Notes: generated by a model not told the origin, from the letters alone. 64,000 nucleotides of DNA from Cladopsammia gracilis (GCA_022457155.1 JAJGOT010000137.1:616501-680500); one strand, 5' to 3'. Positions 1 to 11,430 are shown, numbered from the stretch's first letter. Numbers and translations are program-made.

Positions 1-2
1 CT

Positions 3-267
3 CTGAGAGGTGAAGAATTTAATGAAAATGAACCCAGTACTGACGGAGTGTACATGATCTCCCCTGTCAAAAATGCTGGGACAGAGGCCTGGAAAAATCC
101 ACCTTCTCTTGAACACACAACTGTATTTGATCACAAGATTGCTGTAGAGGTCACTAGAGAGTTATTAAGCACATCTGCAGAACAACCAGCAAGGGAAGAA
201 TCAAGTGAAAGTCCCACTGAAGATGTAATTGGGGACATTCAAGAGCCAACAATGACTAGGAAAAATG
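3..267 (+). CDS. Roco-Death gene, upstream linker exon (5' partial)
   Basis: Open in one frame from position 3, ending at a good donor (GTAAGC at 268). It leaves a phase-1 intron that joins in frame to 622-717. The peptide is Ser/Glu/Pro/Thr-rich and low in hydrophobics, with no recognisable domain. Its place before an exon that starts just ahead of the Roc G3 motif suggests it is part of a long insertion in the Roc GTPase between G1 and G3. The G1/P-loop is not in the window and should lie further upstream. The frame runs on 14 codons past the donor to a stop, which fits a spliced exon. That this exon belongs to the downstream gene is inferred from phase and strand. Confidence 0.6.
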
Positions 268-281
268 GTAAGCTAAATTAA

Positions 282-444
282 AGGCCCACCTTCACCCAAA
301 AGACGTTGCGGTCGTTTGTTTTTGTTTTGAAATGCTGTATTGTTCATACACGTGATCTGATTGGTTGCACGCATTCAAGCATGAATTTCGTGCAGCACAG
401 AAAGTGATCACGGCGCGCACAGCATTTTGGATGAAGGTGGGCTT
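282..444. mobile_element. TTAA-flanked MITE in the first intron
   Basis: Terminal inverted repeats AGGCCCACCTTCACCCAAAA and AAGCCCACCTTCATCCAAAA are bordered by TTAA at 278-281 and 445-448. This is the target duplication typical of piggyBac- or Kolobok-type elements. It lies 10 bp inside the intron. Confidence 0.65.
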
Positions 445-621
445 TTAACATTCCTAGTTTATAAATTTAATACTCGCACTGACTGGCATGGTGTCATGAC
501 AGCGATGTTACATATGTACATCATTCCCTTTTAGAGTCTGTAAGAAAAAGATAAAATATACTCTCTCTCTCCATTGAAATAAATTTATTTGTATGCTTTG
601 TTTTTCTCAACTACGAAACAG

Positions 622-717
622 AACACGCAATGCCATCAACAGCTGGTGAAACAAAAGACCTTGGCCGCCAGCACGCCCAACGTCAAGATTATCAGCAGAC
701 AACCATGGCAGGAAATC
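622..717 (+). CDS. Roco-Death gene, 96-nt phase 1-1 linker exon
   Basis: Bounded by an acceptor (…AAACAG ending at 621) and a donor (GTAAGT at 718). It enters and leaves in phase 1, is open throughout, and joins in frame to the exon before and to the Roc-COR exon at 2847. The peptide is polar and Gln/Thr-rich with no domain. Its length (96 nt) and phase match the cassette exons later in the gene, so it could be skipped without shifting the frame. Confidence 0.5.
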
Positions 718-2846
718 GTAAGTTGCAACTTCCTTTATATAGAACTTTATCTGCTTTAACCCTTTCACTGCTATAATCAAACCTTGTGTTCTGTAATTTG
801 CTCCCGAATTTTGAGTCTATGAATTAAATCATATCCATGACCATTCAAATAGAAGTTATTCATTTGACAAATGAGTTACCCGTGTATACGGAAACGTACA
901 TGACTTTTTTGTCAAGCAAGTGTCGCTTAATGTAAGCTTGTGTGCTGCGACATGCGGCCACAAAGATAGGATGTAAAAATAGTTAATGGGTTGGCTCTCG
1001 TATATTCTACGTAAAGTGTTCATTTGAAATGTTAAAACTAAAACAGGCCGATAGCCGTCATGAAGGCTCGAAAAAACACATGAACGAAGAGTGACCAATT
1101 TTCCACGAATATTTGACAAATTTTCCTTTTCGAGCGATCTACACGAGCAAATTTCAGATATGACAAATTTGACAAAGTAGAACAGCATTTTTCAAAGAAA
1201 AGTTTTAAATTTTCGTTTCAAATTTTCTCTTATACACGAGCAAAAATACTCTTATTTGTCAAAGGAAATTTATGTACGGAGTTAAATATATATTTTTTAC
1301 CGCTGTTATCTTTCTTTTCAGTACTTTGTGTTACATAATTTGATTTTTTATCTATATATTTTTGGACACTGTCAGTTAAAGGGTCAATAATTTTCAGTAT
1401 TTACTTAAAAACCGTTAAACTTATAGTTTTTCTTGAACTGAATTCGTCTGCAGCTAATGATACGTGCAACATGCGTGTGTGTGACTCGTTGTTAAAACTC
1501 GCTGTATACGGTGCAATAAGAGTGGGAATGAACCCTTCTAGGGGATGAAACATCGTGGAATTTTTGACAAACGTAACGGTAATTCAAAGGTTTATAACAG
1601 GAGTTAAACATAGGGCCACTGCCTTATTGGTACCTATTTTTGCGGGATTTTAACTTCGCAAAAAAAGAAGAGGAATTTTTCGCGAGATTTAAATTAAAGG
1701 AACTAAATTTCGCGACTATTTTTCAAATGCTGATCCTGCCTTGTCAACTTTCTTGCGTCTCGCGTCAAGTACCGAAGAAGAAGAGACTGTAAAGGAGACA
1801 GATGTTGATCCGCACTCAGAATCGATCCGAATCAAAATCGATCAGAATCGGCGCTACACATAGACATTTTTTGCAATAACAGAACCATATCAAAACTTAA
1901 ACCAGGTTTACATGTTCGTTTGTAAATGGTCGTTAAGTTAGTAAAAGCATTTTGTGATAGGGTATTAAAATTTCGTGTCGTTAATTTTCGCAGGAGCTTT
2001 TTTTCGCGAGACTTTAATAAATCGCGAAAATTAAGTCCTGCGAAGGTACTTTAATTCCCTTTTATCAGAGGAAAACTGAAGATATAATGTTTTTAATGTT
2101 GTCTTGCAAAGAAAGAAATTTCACGCAAATGTCATCTAAAATTCCCCTTTACAAAATCAAAGCCGTCGCATTTCAACATCTTGTACTTTGACTGCGTTTC
2201 CTTACTGATGTTGATCTGTCACGTGCTTGTGTGCAGACTTCTCCTTTTTTATTCCTCGGCCGAAGAAAAGTAATGGGAGACGTCTGCACTCAGGCTACAA
2301 AATAAGCAAAATCCAGAAGATTGCGTCTCACTTTGAACTATAACATTTGTAATATGTTTTTCCTCTAAAACATGCTTTCCGGTCCTTTCATAAGAAAGAA
2401 CTTTGAAATGTCAAGCTTAATAGGTCAAATGCAGTTCAAAACCTTGTCCTCTTCCTCTACGGCGTCACAGGGAGAGCAAATAAACCGAGAAGAATTACAA
2501 GATCGAGTTCCGCCTCAAGCCATGGTCAATTAGGGGCTGACACATTACGCCAAGGCTACTTTTGAAGTCTCTTTGCAATCTTATAGTCTATGAGTAGGTC
2601 CTAACGTGAGTGCCCTATGCGAGAGGGTTATGTTGTGGTCCCTCCCCGTTTCCTTCGCCAGCTCGCCCTGCTCAGTTGCCGCCTCGTAACTGGCTGCTTC
2701 GTCCCGCGCACATGGCGCTCTCATTCAATTATAGGTGTAAACCGCCCTGTTAGATTTCAACGGGTTCAATGCTTATGGTCAGGTTTGTCAAACTTTTGTC
2801 TTACTATAGGGTTCTAAAACAAAATTACTTACATTGTTTTTCACAG
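718..2846 (+). other. Intron between linker exon and Roc-COR exon
   Basis: No coding signal found. Short ORFs here (for example 856-1188 minus and 2617-2817 plus) have no recognisable content. About 1627-2057 looks like an inverted-repeat element: both ends carry variants of GGTACC-TTCGC-GGACTTAATTTTCGC in opposite orientation. The rest is AT-rich and featureless to me. Confidence 0.5.
1627..2057. mobile_element. Probable degenerate inverted-repeat MITE
   Basis: The left end (GGTACC…TTTTGCGGGATTTTAACTTCGC) and the reverse complement of the right end (AGTACCTTCGCAGGACTTAA then TTTTCGCGA) resemble each other over roughly 40-50 bp with many mismatches. No target duplication was resolved. Confidence 0.35.
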
Positions 2847-4248
2847 CAGAGCAAAATCGCGAAAATCAAAAGAAACCACCTTACGCTGCGCAAGAGAAAG
2901 TAGATTCCTTACCTGAAGAATGCGTGTTTCTTGTAGAAGAACAGCTGAAGAGAAAAGAAGTTGACCAAGGTAACAAAATTTGGCCCGTCATTTGGGACTT
3001 TGCAGGACAAGACATTTATCGCGCCATACATCCTATATTTATGTCTTCAGAGGACATTTATCTGCTAGTTTCTGATCTTTCAAAAAAACTAAGTGCAATA
3101 GCAGAGTGTCGAGTGAATTTGGGTGACAAAGAGTACACTGTAAGAGCCTGTGATAGTGAGGACACCAATTTCGATCACATTTTAAGGTGGCTAGACTTGA
3201 TTCACTCTTTAAAGAAAGGCGATCACAATGAGAAGACGGAGAGTACATTTTTGCACCCACCTGTCATATTGGTGGGCACACATGCTGACTGCGTAGACGA
3301 CCCAAGCAAAGAAATTAATATACTGGCAAAACATTGCTCAAAAGACCATAAGGTCTTTGCTAAGCACATTACAAAGTGTTTTGCTATCGATAACAGACAA
3401 GCTGGTGAGAAAATTATAGCGTTGCGAAAAGAGATTTTGAAGCAAGCCGATAAAATGCCACATACAAAAAAGGAGATTCCTTTGCAATGGCATCGTGTTG
3501 AGAAAGAAATTAGCAAGCCCACATGGCAACGAAAGAGGTACCTCAGGAAGAAAACGTTTCACAAAGACATTGTTTCACTGTACTGTACATTTCACAACGA
3601 GGATCCAGACTTTGATGAGCTTGTACACTTTCTTCATGGCCGTGGTACAATAGTTTACCACGAAGATACTAGCGATAAAGATGGTCTGGTTATCTTAGAT
3701 CCCCAGTGGCTGATCAATGTTCTCTGCCAGATTATCAAAGTGAAATCGCATGATGACGAACCAGTGTTCCTCCTATCAGATCGTGAAGAATTACAAGAAA
3801 AAGGAATTCTTTCCAGACAGTTGATTGATCATGCCTGTCAAAATCAGAAAATAGATGTCATTAAAGACTTCTTGATTTCTCTCATGGAAAAATTCAACCT
3901 TATTTGCAAGTGGCCGGCAGCACGAAATGAAGATTCACTAATCCTTGTTCCATGTATGCTGACACTTGAAGGCAAGGGACAAATTGAAATGGATGATATC
4001 TTCCCGGCACCAGTGTACCTCACTTTCATAGGAACTAATTATGTTCCAGGTGGGTTTTTCAGCCGACTGGTTGTGCTCTTTGGAAAATGGCTCTCAGATC
4101 CACAATACATACATCAGTACGAGCTGCACGCCAACGAAGCCCGTTTTGCTCTTGAAGAAGACCATTACGTTCATTTGATGTGCTACAAGACAGTCGTTAA
4201 GCTGCACATTTCATCAAAAATTGACAAGCATTATAAGAATGTTTTGAG
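2847..4248 (+). CDS. Roco-family protein: Roc GTPase (G3-G4 part) and COR domain exon
   Basis: The acceptor TTTTTCACAG ends at 2846 and the donor GTAAGC starts at 4249; the exon enters in phase 1 and leaves in phase 2. The frame is open for 1.4 kb. Roc landmarks are the G3 motif WDFAGQ (Asp at 2996), the following YRAIHPIFMSSEDIYLLV strand, and a G4-like THAD preceded by VILVG (3278-3289), where Ras-like proteins have NKxD/TKxD. COR features follow, such as LDPQWLINVLCQII after a helical linker. Roco proteins are large GTPases that dimerise through COR and act in signalling, cell death and immunity (LRRK, DAPK1, MFHAS1). The P-loop is missing from this exon and must lie upstream. With the Death domain at 23.7 kb the layout resembles DAPK1/MFHAS1-like Roco-Death proteins, but I see no kinase or ankyrin part in the window. 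Confidence 0.88.
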
Positions 4249-4628
4249 GTAAGCACTCAACTGCCTAATTTCACAAAGCTTTAAAATTTAATCATTTTCT
4301 CCTGCAATTACAGGATGCAAGGAAACTTAGAATTAACTTACGTCATATAGAATCAGGAAAACACACAACAACTAAGCATTGAAACATATTGTTGATAACA
4401 CTCGCAGTAATCGACACTCTATTAACTCTGAATGTTCGTGAAGTCCGCAGTTCCAGTGACAAGTATTGAAACTCCTTCTCACCCCATAATTTACAAAGAT
4501 TCCTCCCTTAAATTCATGAACATGTTTCAATTTTGAAGTTCTAAACTTCAAGAGCTGTAGGATATAAACAATTATTTTGTGAAACCGACCATTCTTGCTT
4601 TAATTCTTATTCCGTTTACAATTTGTAG

Positions 4629-4878
4629 CCATTTAAAGGAATGTTTGGTAACACTTAAAAAAGAGTGTCATTGGCTGCGTGAAATGTCCGAGGAGTTGTG
4701 TGCTCGATGCACAATGTGTTTAGGAACAAACTCAAAGCCTTGCGCCAGGCACGGTGAAAGACGATGTAGGCACCATGACTGTGGCCACTACATTCCACTG
4801 AAGGCAAGAGTTCTTTGCTGTAAGCCAGGTTGCCCCCTCCCACAGGAGCCACTCCAACCTTGGATCACGGCTTACAAA
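4629..4878 (+). CDS. Roco-Death gene, Cys/His-rich (zinc-binding-like) module exon
   Basis: The acceptor TTTGTAG ends at 4628 and the donor GTATGT starts at 4879. The phase-2 entry joins exactly with the Roc-COR exon, and the exit is phase 0. The roughly 83-residue peptide has an ordered set of Cys and His: CARCTMC, a spaced CARHGERRC, HHDCGHYIP, then CCKPGC. Spacing suggests one or two metal-binding knuckles. I recall similar Cys/His modules after COR in invertebrate Roco proteins; a precise family name is not claimed. The frame continues into a stop after the donor, as expected for an exon end. Confidence 0.7.
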
Positions 4879-5215
4879 GTATGTATTCAGCTGCTTGTTG
4901 TGTCTTCTCGTGTAATTACACTTACTAGATACTAGATACAAGATCACTATAGCCAACTTTCCGCTACGCGACTTCTTGGCTATTTAGCATCTCGCAACCA
5001 ACGCGCGCTTATGGAATAATTGTTACGGATACACCATAGATTTTGCACGAATAGACACAAATTAAACGGACATAAATGACTTGGGAATAACTTGGAAATA
5101 AATTGGAAATAGTGCAGCAAAAGATAAAAGGAAATCCTCTGTTAAGAAATTCGAATATTTTGATTAATTTTGCACGTGCATTAAAAGAGCTTATGAAATT
5201 CTGGTTCCCTTGCAG

Positions 5216-5270
5216 GAGATGAATCTTTTCACCTCACGTGACACAGCACAAAGTCATCCAGGGCAATCTG
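5216..5270 (+). CDS. Roco-Death gene, short linker exon
   Basis: The acceptor TTCCCTTGCAG ends at 5215 and the donor GTGAGA starts at 5271. The phase-0 entry matches the preceding exon and the phase-1 exit matches every cassette exon downstream. It encodes about 18 residues of polar linker (EMNLFTSRDTAQSHPGQS). The call rests on splice sites and phase only. Confidence 0.5.
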
Positions 5271-6107
5271 GTGAGACATTGAAAATTGCTCTCTTATTTG
5301 CTGAATAGTGGGGGGTTTTTAAAAGGTGACTTGTTTACGACAAACATAACCCTTGCAGTACTAAAGTCTGTCGTTAAAATCCTACTGAGTATACACATAC
5401 AAATAAAAACCGTCTTCACCAATACTAGTTCATGGTGTTGATGGGTTGATAGGTAAAATTAACTTACGTCTCAGTGAAATGAAGAAATATTCCTAACAGC
5501 GATGAGCACAATGAATGAAATTACAATATACTAAAAGCCTAAAAAAAATTCCAGATCGTGCCTTGTCGTTACAAGTACGACGCTCTGACTGACAGCTTCA
5601 TACATAATTTTCAGTCTTCGCAATCGCTGCGAGAATCGTTTCTTGATTTTAATCCTTTTCCGCAGTTCATATATGATTCCTTTCCTATGTTGATTATCAT
5701 CTTTGGGCCTCGACAGACTACATGTAGACCAATTGTTATTTATAACTATTTAGTTTAGTTGTCGATCATACAAAGTTGTCGATAAGAAAAAAGCCAGTGT
5801 GTGAAGCAAGGTATCGAAAAAAAAACAAGAATCTGTAAACAGCTTGAATTCATGGAGTCTTTAACCCATTTTAGTATTGATTCCCGGGTGTTTTGAGTGC
5901 TTTTAACAGTAAGACCACACTTCATTTACAACATTCAGTAGCCGACACTTGAAACCACGATCGCTAACTGAAATGGCAAGTTACATAAAACGAAACTTTC
6001 CGAAACAAAAATCCCACAGCAATAAGCGGCGAACACAATATCAAATGGTCCTATCCATCCATGAACGTCTTGTATTGTCTTGAAAACTTGTACACTGTAA
6101 TTATTTT

Positions 6108-6280
6108 CCGCCATCTTGAAATCAAGAGCGAGATCACGAGGTCACGTGTCAACCAATCAGACCAGTGAAACTAAAATATGCGTGCATCAGTTTGCCGCCA
6201 TCTTGAAATCAAGAGTGAGATCACGAGGTCACGTGTCAACCAATCAGACCACTGAAACTAAAATATGCGTGCATCAGTTT
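6108..6280. repeat. 87-bp tandem duplication
   Basis: The block starting CCGCCATCTTGAAATC is present at 6108-6194 and again from 6195, with few differences (for example AGAGCGAG versus AGAGTGAG). It creates a duplicated pseudo-ORF peptide that should not be read as a gene. Confidence 0.9.
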
Positions 6281-6499
6281 ATATGCGCAGATGTTACACG
6301 AAAAAAAGGAAAGAAAACTCAGCCGAATGTACATCTCATCGGCTTACGCCACGAGTAATGAGTTATCGACAACCAAACAGTTTTCCATTTAAAACAGAAA
6401 ACTACTTTAGTTGTCGATAACAAACGTTTTATCGTCGGCAACTCGTTTTTCCTAGTATATGAGACAGTTGTCGACAACTTAGTTATATAGATGTCATTA

Positions 6500-6582
6500 A
6501 ACTAGCGTGAGGTTCGTATTGGGAAAATATTGCAAAAAAATAACTCGACCAATATTTCCCAATACGAACCGAACAAGCTAGT
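6500..6582. repeat. Hairpin (inverted repeat)
   Basis: GGTTCGTATTGGGAAAATAT at 6511-6530 pairs with AATATTTCCCAATACGAACC at 6551-6570. Short outer matches (ACTAGC / GCTAGT) surround it. Probably a small fold-back remnant. Confidence 0.75.
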
Positions 6583-7243
6583 TCAATAAAGTTTTTATTA
6601 TAAAGTTTTTTATTATAATGGCGTTTTTGAAAATTTGCCGATAAATTAATGCAACCATTCTTGGCTATCGCGCGCCAAAGCTAAGCATATTCTTGCCTTT
6701 TTCAAGCCACTTAGCAAAACGCTTAATCAAAATTGTCCGCCAACATGAAACATGAGGGAAAATGTTTCTACTTAATATAAAACAGTTTTCATTTGTTCAT
6801 TGTTTCATAAAAGAAATTCGGCGAAATGAGTTCGTGAGCGGTCCATCTTAGCGGTCCGTATTGCAAAATTCAGCGGTAGTGTAGCAGCTCTCAGAAACCT
6901 CTATTTTCATTGGCCTTGTAAAACACAGCTTCTATTGTTTTTAGGGCTAGGGTCCATTGTTGTGTTGTTTGTTCTATTGTTCTCTCGAATGTTATCGAAC
7001 CAGTGGTGTGGGACCTTACGAGAGCTGCTACATAAATTCAGACCGCTCACTGAGGGAACCAATCAGAATGCTCCTTTTCATCGTGTACCAGTTTGCCAGA
7101 TAATAAATTGCCACATGTGTAGCCGCGCGGCTAGCACTGGAAATGAAGTTGACATGCCCAGTGAACGTTAGCTACAAACCTCTCACATAAAAAAATTAAT
7201 TATCGACAATTTTGCCCCCTCTAGTGTGTGGAAAACTAATAGT

Positions 7244-7950
7244 GGTCCACTCATCTTAGTTGTAGAATACACATAGTTGTCGACAACTATCTCTCCAGTC
7301 TGTTGAGGTCCTATGGTCCACTCATCTTAGTTGTCGAATACACATAGTTGTCGATAACTATCTCTCTAGTCTGTTGAGGTCCTATGGTCCACTCATCTTA
7401 GTTGTCGAATACACATAGTTGTCGATAACTATCTCTCCAGTCTGTTGAGGTCCTATGGTCCACTCATCTTAGTTGTCGAATACACATAGTTGTCGATAAC
7501 TATCTCTCTAGTCTGTTGAGGTCCTATGGTCCACTCATCTTAGTTGTCGAATACACATAGTTGTCGATAACTATCTCTCCAGTCTGTTGAGGTCCTATGG
7601 TGCACTCATCTTAGTTGTTGAATACACATAGTTGTCGATAACTATCTCTCTAGTCTGTTGAGGTCCTATGGTCCACTCATCTTAGTTGTCGAATACACAT
7701 AGTTGTCGATAACTATCTCTCCAGTCTGTTGAGGTCCTATGGTGCACTCATCTTGTTGTAGAATACACATAGTTGTCGATAACTATATCTCTAGTCTGTT
7801 GAGGTCCTATGGTGCACTCATCTTAGTTGTCGAATACACATAGTTGTCGATAATTATCTCTCCAGTCTGTTGAGGTCCTATGGTGCACTCATCTTAGTTG
7901 TCGAATACACATAGTTGTCGATAACTATCTCTCTAGTCTGTTGAGGTCCT
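7244..7950. repeat. 71-bp minisatellite with alternating 142-bp higher-order unit
   Basis: About ten head-to-tail units. GAGGTCC recurs at 7305, 7376, 7447, 7518, 7589, 7660, 7731, 7801, 7872 and 7943, so the period is 71 bp apart from one 70-bp unit. Units alternate between CTCTCCAG and CTCTCTAG, giving a dimeric higher-order repeat. Each unit contains TTGTCGATAAC-type sequence. It is intronic and non-coding. Confidence 0.95.
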
Positions 7951-8142
7951 TACTTATTGGTATTGGTTGTATCCTGATGACAAACGTTGCTATACACAAA
8001 CATGGCACGTCAATTTGTTATAATCGGTAGTGATGGATGGACAGCTCGTCTATTTTTCTTAAGTAAAATAAAATATACTATCTCATGTGCAATTATAACC
8101 TGTCATCGCTAAGTATTGTATAATTCTTTTTTTTTATCAAAG

Positions 8143-8223
8143 GTGTAGAAAAATCCACAAAACGCACTCCTTCGGAGGTTGCTCCAATTGTGCAGGCGAT
8201 GCGCGATGTCAAGCTGACTCAAA
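8143..8223 (+). CDS. Roco-Death gene, 81-nt phase 1-1 cassette exon
   Basis: The acceptor (polypyrimidine tract then ATCAAAG, ending 8142) and donor (GTAAGT at 8224) enclose 81 nt read in phase 1-1. It encodes VEKSTKRTPSEVAP…MRDVKLTQ. The end of the peptide (MRDVKLTQ) resembles that of the later cassettes (MGDVQPTK), so the exons may share an origin. Degenerate copies of its 3' part occur at about 13.68, 17.30 and 21.02 kb. Those copies have lost the acceptor and carry an in-frame TAG (GCAACTGTGTAGGCG), so they are dead exons. Confidence 0.6.
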
Positions 8224-8783
8224 GTAAGTACCAAGCCAATTCGCTGATTTAAACGTAAAGAGATTGACTTGACTCGCTCGCCGGCTTTTCTTTTCGCCCT
8301 ATCGGCCCATCCTGAAGGCCTCTTCACAGACTATTGGTTTCCCAATAAATCTAAAAGTCCATACCGTGTTTATCACAGAAAGAAAGTTTGTATGTACTTG
8401 TACATGTACAGTTATACTGCGAAAGCGAGTGCAATATCGTCTTCGGCCTAGTTGGCTAAAATCAGGCGATATTGCGCAAGCTTGAGCACTATAACTGTTT
8501 TATAATTCAACGCATTGATAACAAATCACAGTTTCTAGAAAAAAAAATCATTAAGATATACAATCTTTTATTTAGTAGAAAGGCTTACTACAATATGTTA
8601 CCTCGCGCTTTTTCTTACACAACAAGCAGCAAATGAAAACTTTGGCACGCTAGAACTAATTCAGTTTTACATCTAGAGCTTTTGTCTACGTAACGAACGG
8701 GACAGAGTAGTGACTACACAAATAAAACCACAGTAACTGATGGCAGAGAATTCCTTAGTGACAAGTGTTTCGTGTCTTAAAAA

Positions 8784-9493
8784 CCAGGCGTAACTAATCG
8801 ATGATCAATGACATCGATGGGTAATCAACTGATTAGTCATTGAGTATCGTCGATGATCAATGAGTAATCGAAGACTAATCGATGAGAAAAATTGTGACTA
8901 TCGATTACTCATCGATTACTCATCGATGTCATTGATTATTCATTGATGCTATTGATTACTCTTTCATTGATTTCTCATCTTATATCATTGTGCTACACAG
9001 CTATTACGAATTTCCAGTATTTTTCTTTATTATAACTACAGTATTAAACTTTCCTGTTGTAAATAATCGTCCCAAACAGCTCGCGATGATAATAATTAGC
9101 AAAGGCGAATTGTGGTTAAACGGGGAAAGAAAGAACTGAAATCCTAGGAGTAAAAAGACTCATCTAAGGCCATCCATCTGACAAAGGAACCATATCGTAT
9201 TGATTTAAAGAGCGGTTAAGTTAACGAATACAAACTGTTCGAAAGGTTTTTCGTCTATGTCGAGTTTTTTGCATGTCTCACTCTTACGATTGTAGACGAC
9301 GGGAAAATACATGACGTGAAAATTGAGTTTGTCTGAGACGAGTTTCCATCAAAAGCGATTTTTTCTCACAGTACCTATTCGGAGCTCTCCACAAATACAA
9401 GTCATTTGGATTAGAAAGTTTAATTCTTAAACAAAACAAGTGAACAATATTGATGTACTATCGATGAGTAGTCTATGACTAATCAATGCAATC

Positions 9494-9530
<37 letters not shown>

Positions 9531-9718
9531 GTAATAAAAGAACATGTTTATCCAGGATGACGTCGAAACTCAATAACAAATCAACTGATTACCCATCGAT
9601 TAGTCATCGATTACTCGTTGATTATCGGCGAAACTCAATGACCAATCAACTGATTGCCCTTCAATTACCCATTGATTACTCATTGATGTCATTGATGTCA
9701 TCGATTAGTTACGCCTGG
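8784..9718. mobile_element. Fold-back element with ATCGAT/ATTGAT repeat ends
   Basis: The left end CCAGGCGTAACTAATCGATG is the inverse of the right end CATCGATTAGTTACGCCTGG. Both ends continue inward as irregular arrays of CATCGAT, CATTGAT and GATTACTCAT words, so the single strand can fold extensively. An (AAT)n tract lies at 9494-9530. Partial copies are at 14.85-15.12, 18.17-18.37, 23.23-23.31 and 27.24-27.45 kb. No transposase is visible. Confidence 0.75.
9494..9530. repeat. (AAT)n microsatellite
   Basis: Uninterrupted AAT trinucleotide run inside the fold-back element; a paralogous run is at about 14896-14935. Confidence 0.95.
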
Positions 9719-11112
9719 TAAACAGTTCAATTTAAAAGCAAATCAAATTGAACAAACATACGGCGACCTGAAGACCTGAAGAGAGCAGCGAAAATTAAGT
9801 CTGAGAGAACTGTAGCGAGGACAGTAAGTCTTTACAAAAATTCACAGTATAAGGACTCAATAAACGTTTAAATATCGTTACCTGTAGTTTATGTGGCTTT
9901 TTAGTCCCTTCTTCAGAACTAAATTTTCAAACATTGAGGTACGAGCTGATTCGATTGCTGTTGTTTACAAACTTACTCGTTTCAGCTCCTATAGCCGTAA
10001 CGCCGAGATCGTTAGCTTCAATCCGCTTAAAACAAAGAGCAGAAACATTTCTAAGAAGTATCAAGACTATATCATATTCCAGAGGTGACTATAAGACGTT
10101 TTTCAAAAATTGTGCTCCTTCATTCACTGCGTGTCGAGCGGTTGAAACTTTGAACTAGCTTTCATTCAGCTTTGCCAAGAAGCGACCTGGACGGGACGTC
10201 TGAGAATCAGGCTGGGCTTTTCCGCTCTGCTTTGGTAGCCGTGTGTTTAAAGACACGAAACACTTGTCACAAAGGGATTTTCTGCTATTCCCCGTATAAA
10301 ACTCTCAGTTTGTGTAAGCTTGATTTTAGCGTGGCAAAATTTTCATTCGATGCTTGTTGTGTAAGAAATGGCGCGAGGTAAAATGATGTAGCAAGCCTTT
10401 TTACTGAAAAAAAGTTCATATATTTGGATGACTTGTTATCAATCTGTTGAATTATAAAACAGTTATACTTCTCAAGCTTATTTAATAAACACAGAAACAC
10501 CGTGGAGCAACCGTTTCAATAATGGATGAAAACAGCAAAAACAGCGAGCAAAAACGTGCGGGCATAAGCCATAAGTGTTATTGTAATATCGAAACAGAAA
10601 ATAAATCGTCGGCTTTTTTGTCAGATCTCTGCCAATTATGATATCACTTGCCGTATGACAGAGAACGGTCAGTTGTCTAGCTTTTCCTACCGTTAAAAAG
10701 TATAACGTTTTTTTTTTATGCGCCACTTATGATGAACCGTCCTTTCTGGAACCTCTCCTTGATCACCCGTACGTAAACAACCAAGTCGCCATGACATGTT
10801 CACGATCGATTTTGTCGTCAAAACTCTGCCAGGCTTCATTTCTCTTTCCCCGACTCGAGCTTGAAAACGAGGGCATGTTGGGTACTAGTTTTCCGGTCGA
10901 GAGGTGCCCCTGAAGAAAGCGAGAGGGAAGGTCAGATGGCAGACCTCGACGGAAAATTCTCAAATTTCAAGGCTGGTTAGACAAAAGGACCCAACGCCAA
11001 ACACCAGCCACAGGATACCAGATTAGGATTGCGTTCTCCTTTCCGTCGAACACAACATTGTAGTCGCTTGTGGAAACTTGTGAATCATTTATCTTTTTCC
11101 TTCCAAATTTAG

Positions 11113-11208
11113 GTGTGCAAACACCTCCAAGAAAACAACAAGCAGTTGTCAAACATCGTAAAGCAGGTGCTACAGCTAAGGTGATGGGTGATGTCCAACC
11201 GACTAAAG
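11113..11208 (+). CDS. Roco-Death gene, 96-nt cassette exon, copy 1
   Basis: The acceptor CCAAATTTAG ends at 11112 and the donor GTATGC starts at 11209; 96 nt in phase 1-1, open throughout. It encodes VQTPPRKQQAVVKHRKAG then ATAKVMGDVQPTK, a basic Pro/Gln/Lys linker with no domain. Length and phase let it be repeated or skipped without a frameshift. It sits between the Cys/His module and the Death domain, so copies would lengthen a spacer between GTPase and Death parts. Confidence 0.7.
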
Positions 11209-11430
11209 GTATGCTTCATATCCAGTATGCCATTGCTTTTATTTAAATCCATAACGTATAACAGAACTACAATGTGAAACCCGGTAAAAATTTAAAAAGG
11301 CCGTTTATCGGTTCTTATTTGCGTCATGGAACGCATAAGGCTTAAAAATAGAAGGCTTGTACAAATACCCATAAGACTGGTGTGACTGCAGCACAGGCTT
11401 ACCACCCTCCATGTGAGTGCTGCTCCTTAT

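Larger units (their letters stand above)
5271..8142 (+). other. Large intron filled with repeats
   Basis: Holds no convincing exon. It contains many TTGTCGATAAC/GTTATCGACAAC palindromic motifs (5760-7960), an 87-bp tandem duplication, a hairpin near 6.54 kb, a pair of inverted CAGCTCTC/GAGAGCTG stretches (6880-7030) and the 71-bp minisatellite. Confidence 0.6.
8032..11430 (+). repeat. Tandem cassette copy 1
   Basis: First of four tandem copies in the introns of the Roco-Death gene. Landmarks shared with the others are GATGGATGGACAGC (8032), the exon-like block (8143), GGCGATATTGCGC, CATCGTCCCAAACAGCTCGC (about 9066) and the 96-nt exon (11113). It holds a fold-back element (8784-9718) absent as a complete unit from the other copies. 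Confidence 0.85.

Noticed and set aside
7244..7950. CRISPR-like array of regular repeats
   Set aside because: Units are contiguous 71-bp tandem repeats without unique spacers, in an intron of an animal gene; it is a minisatellite.
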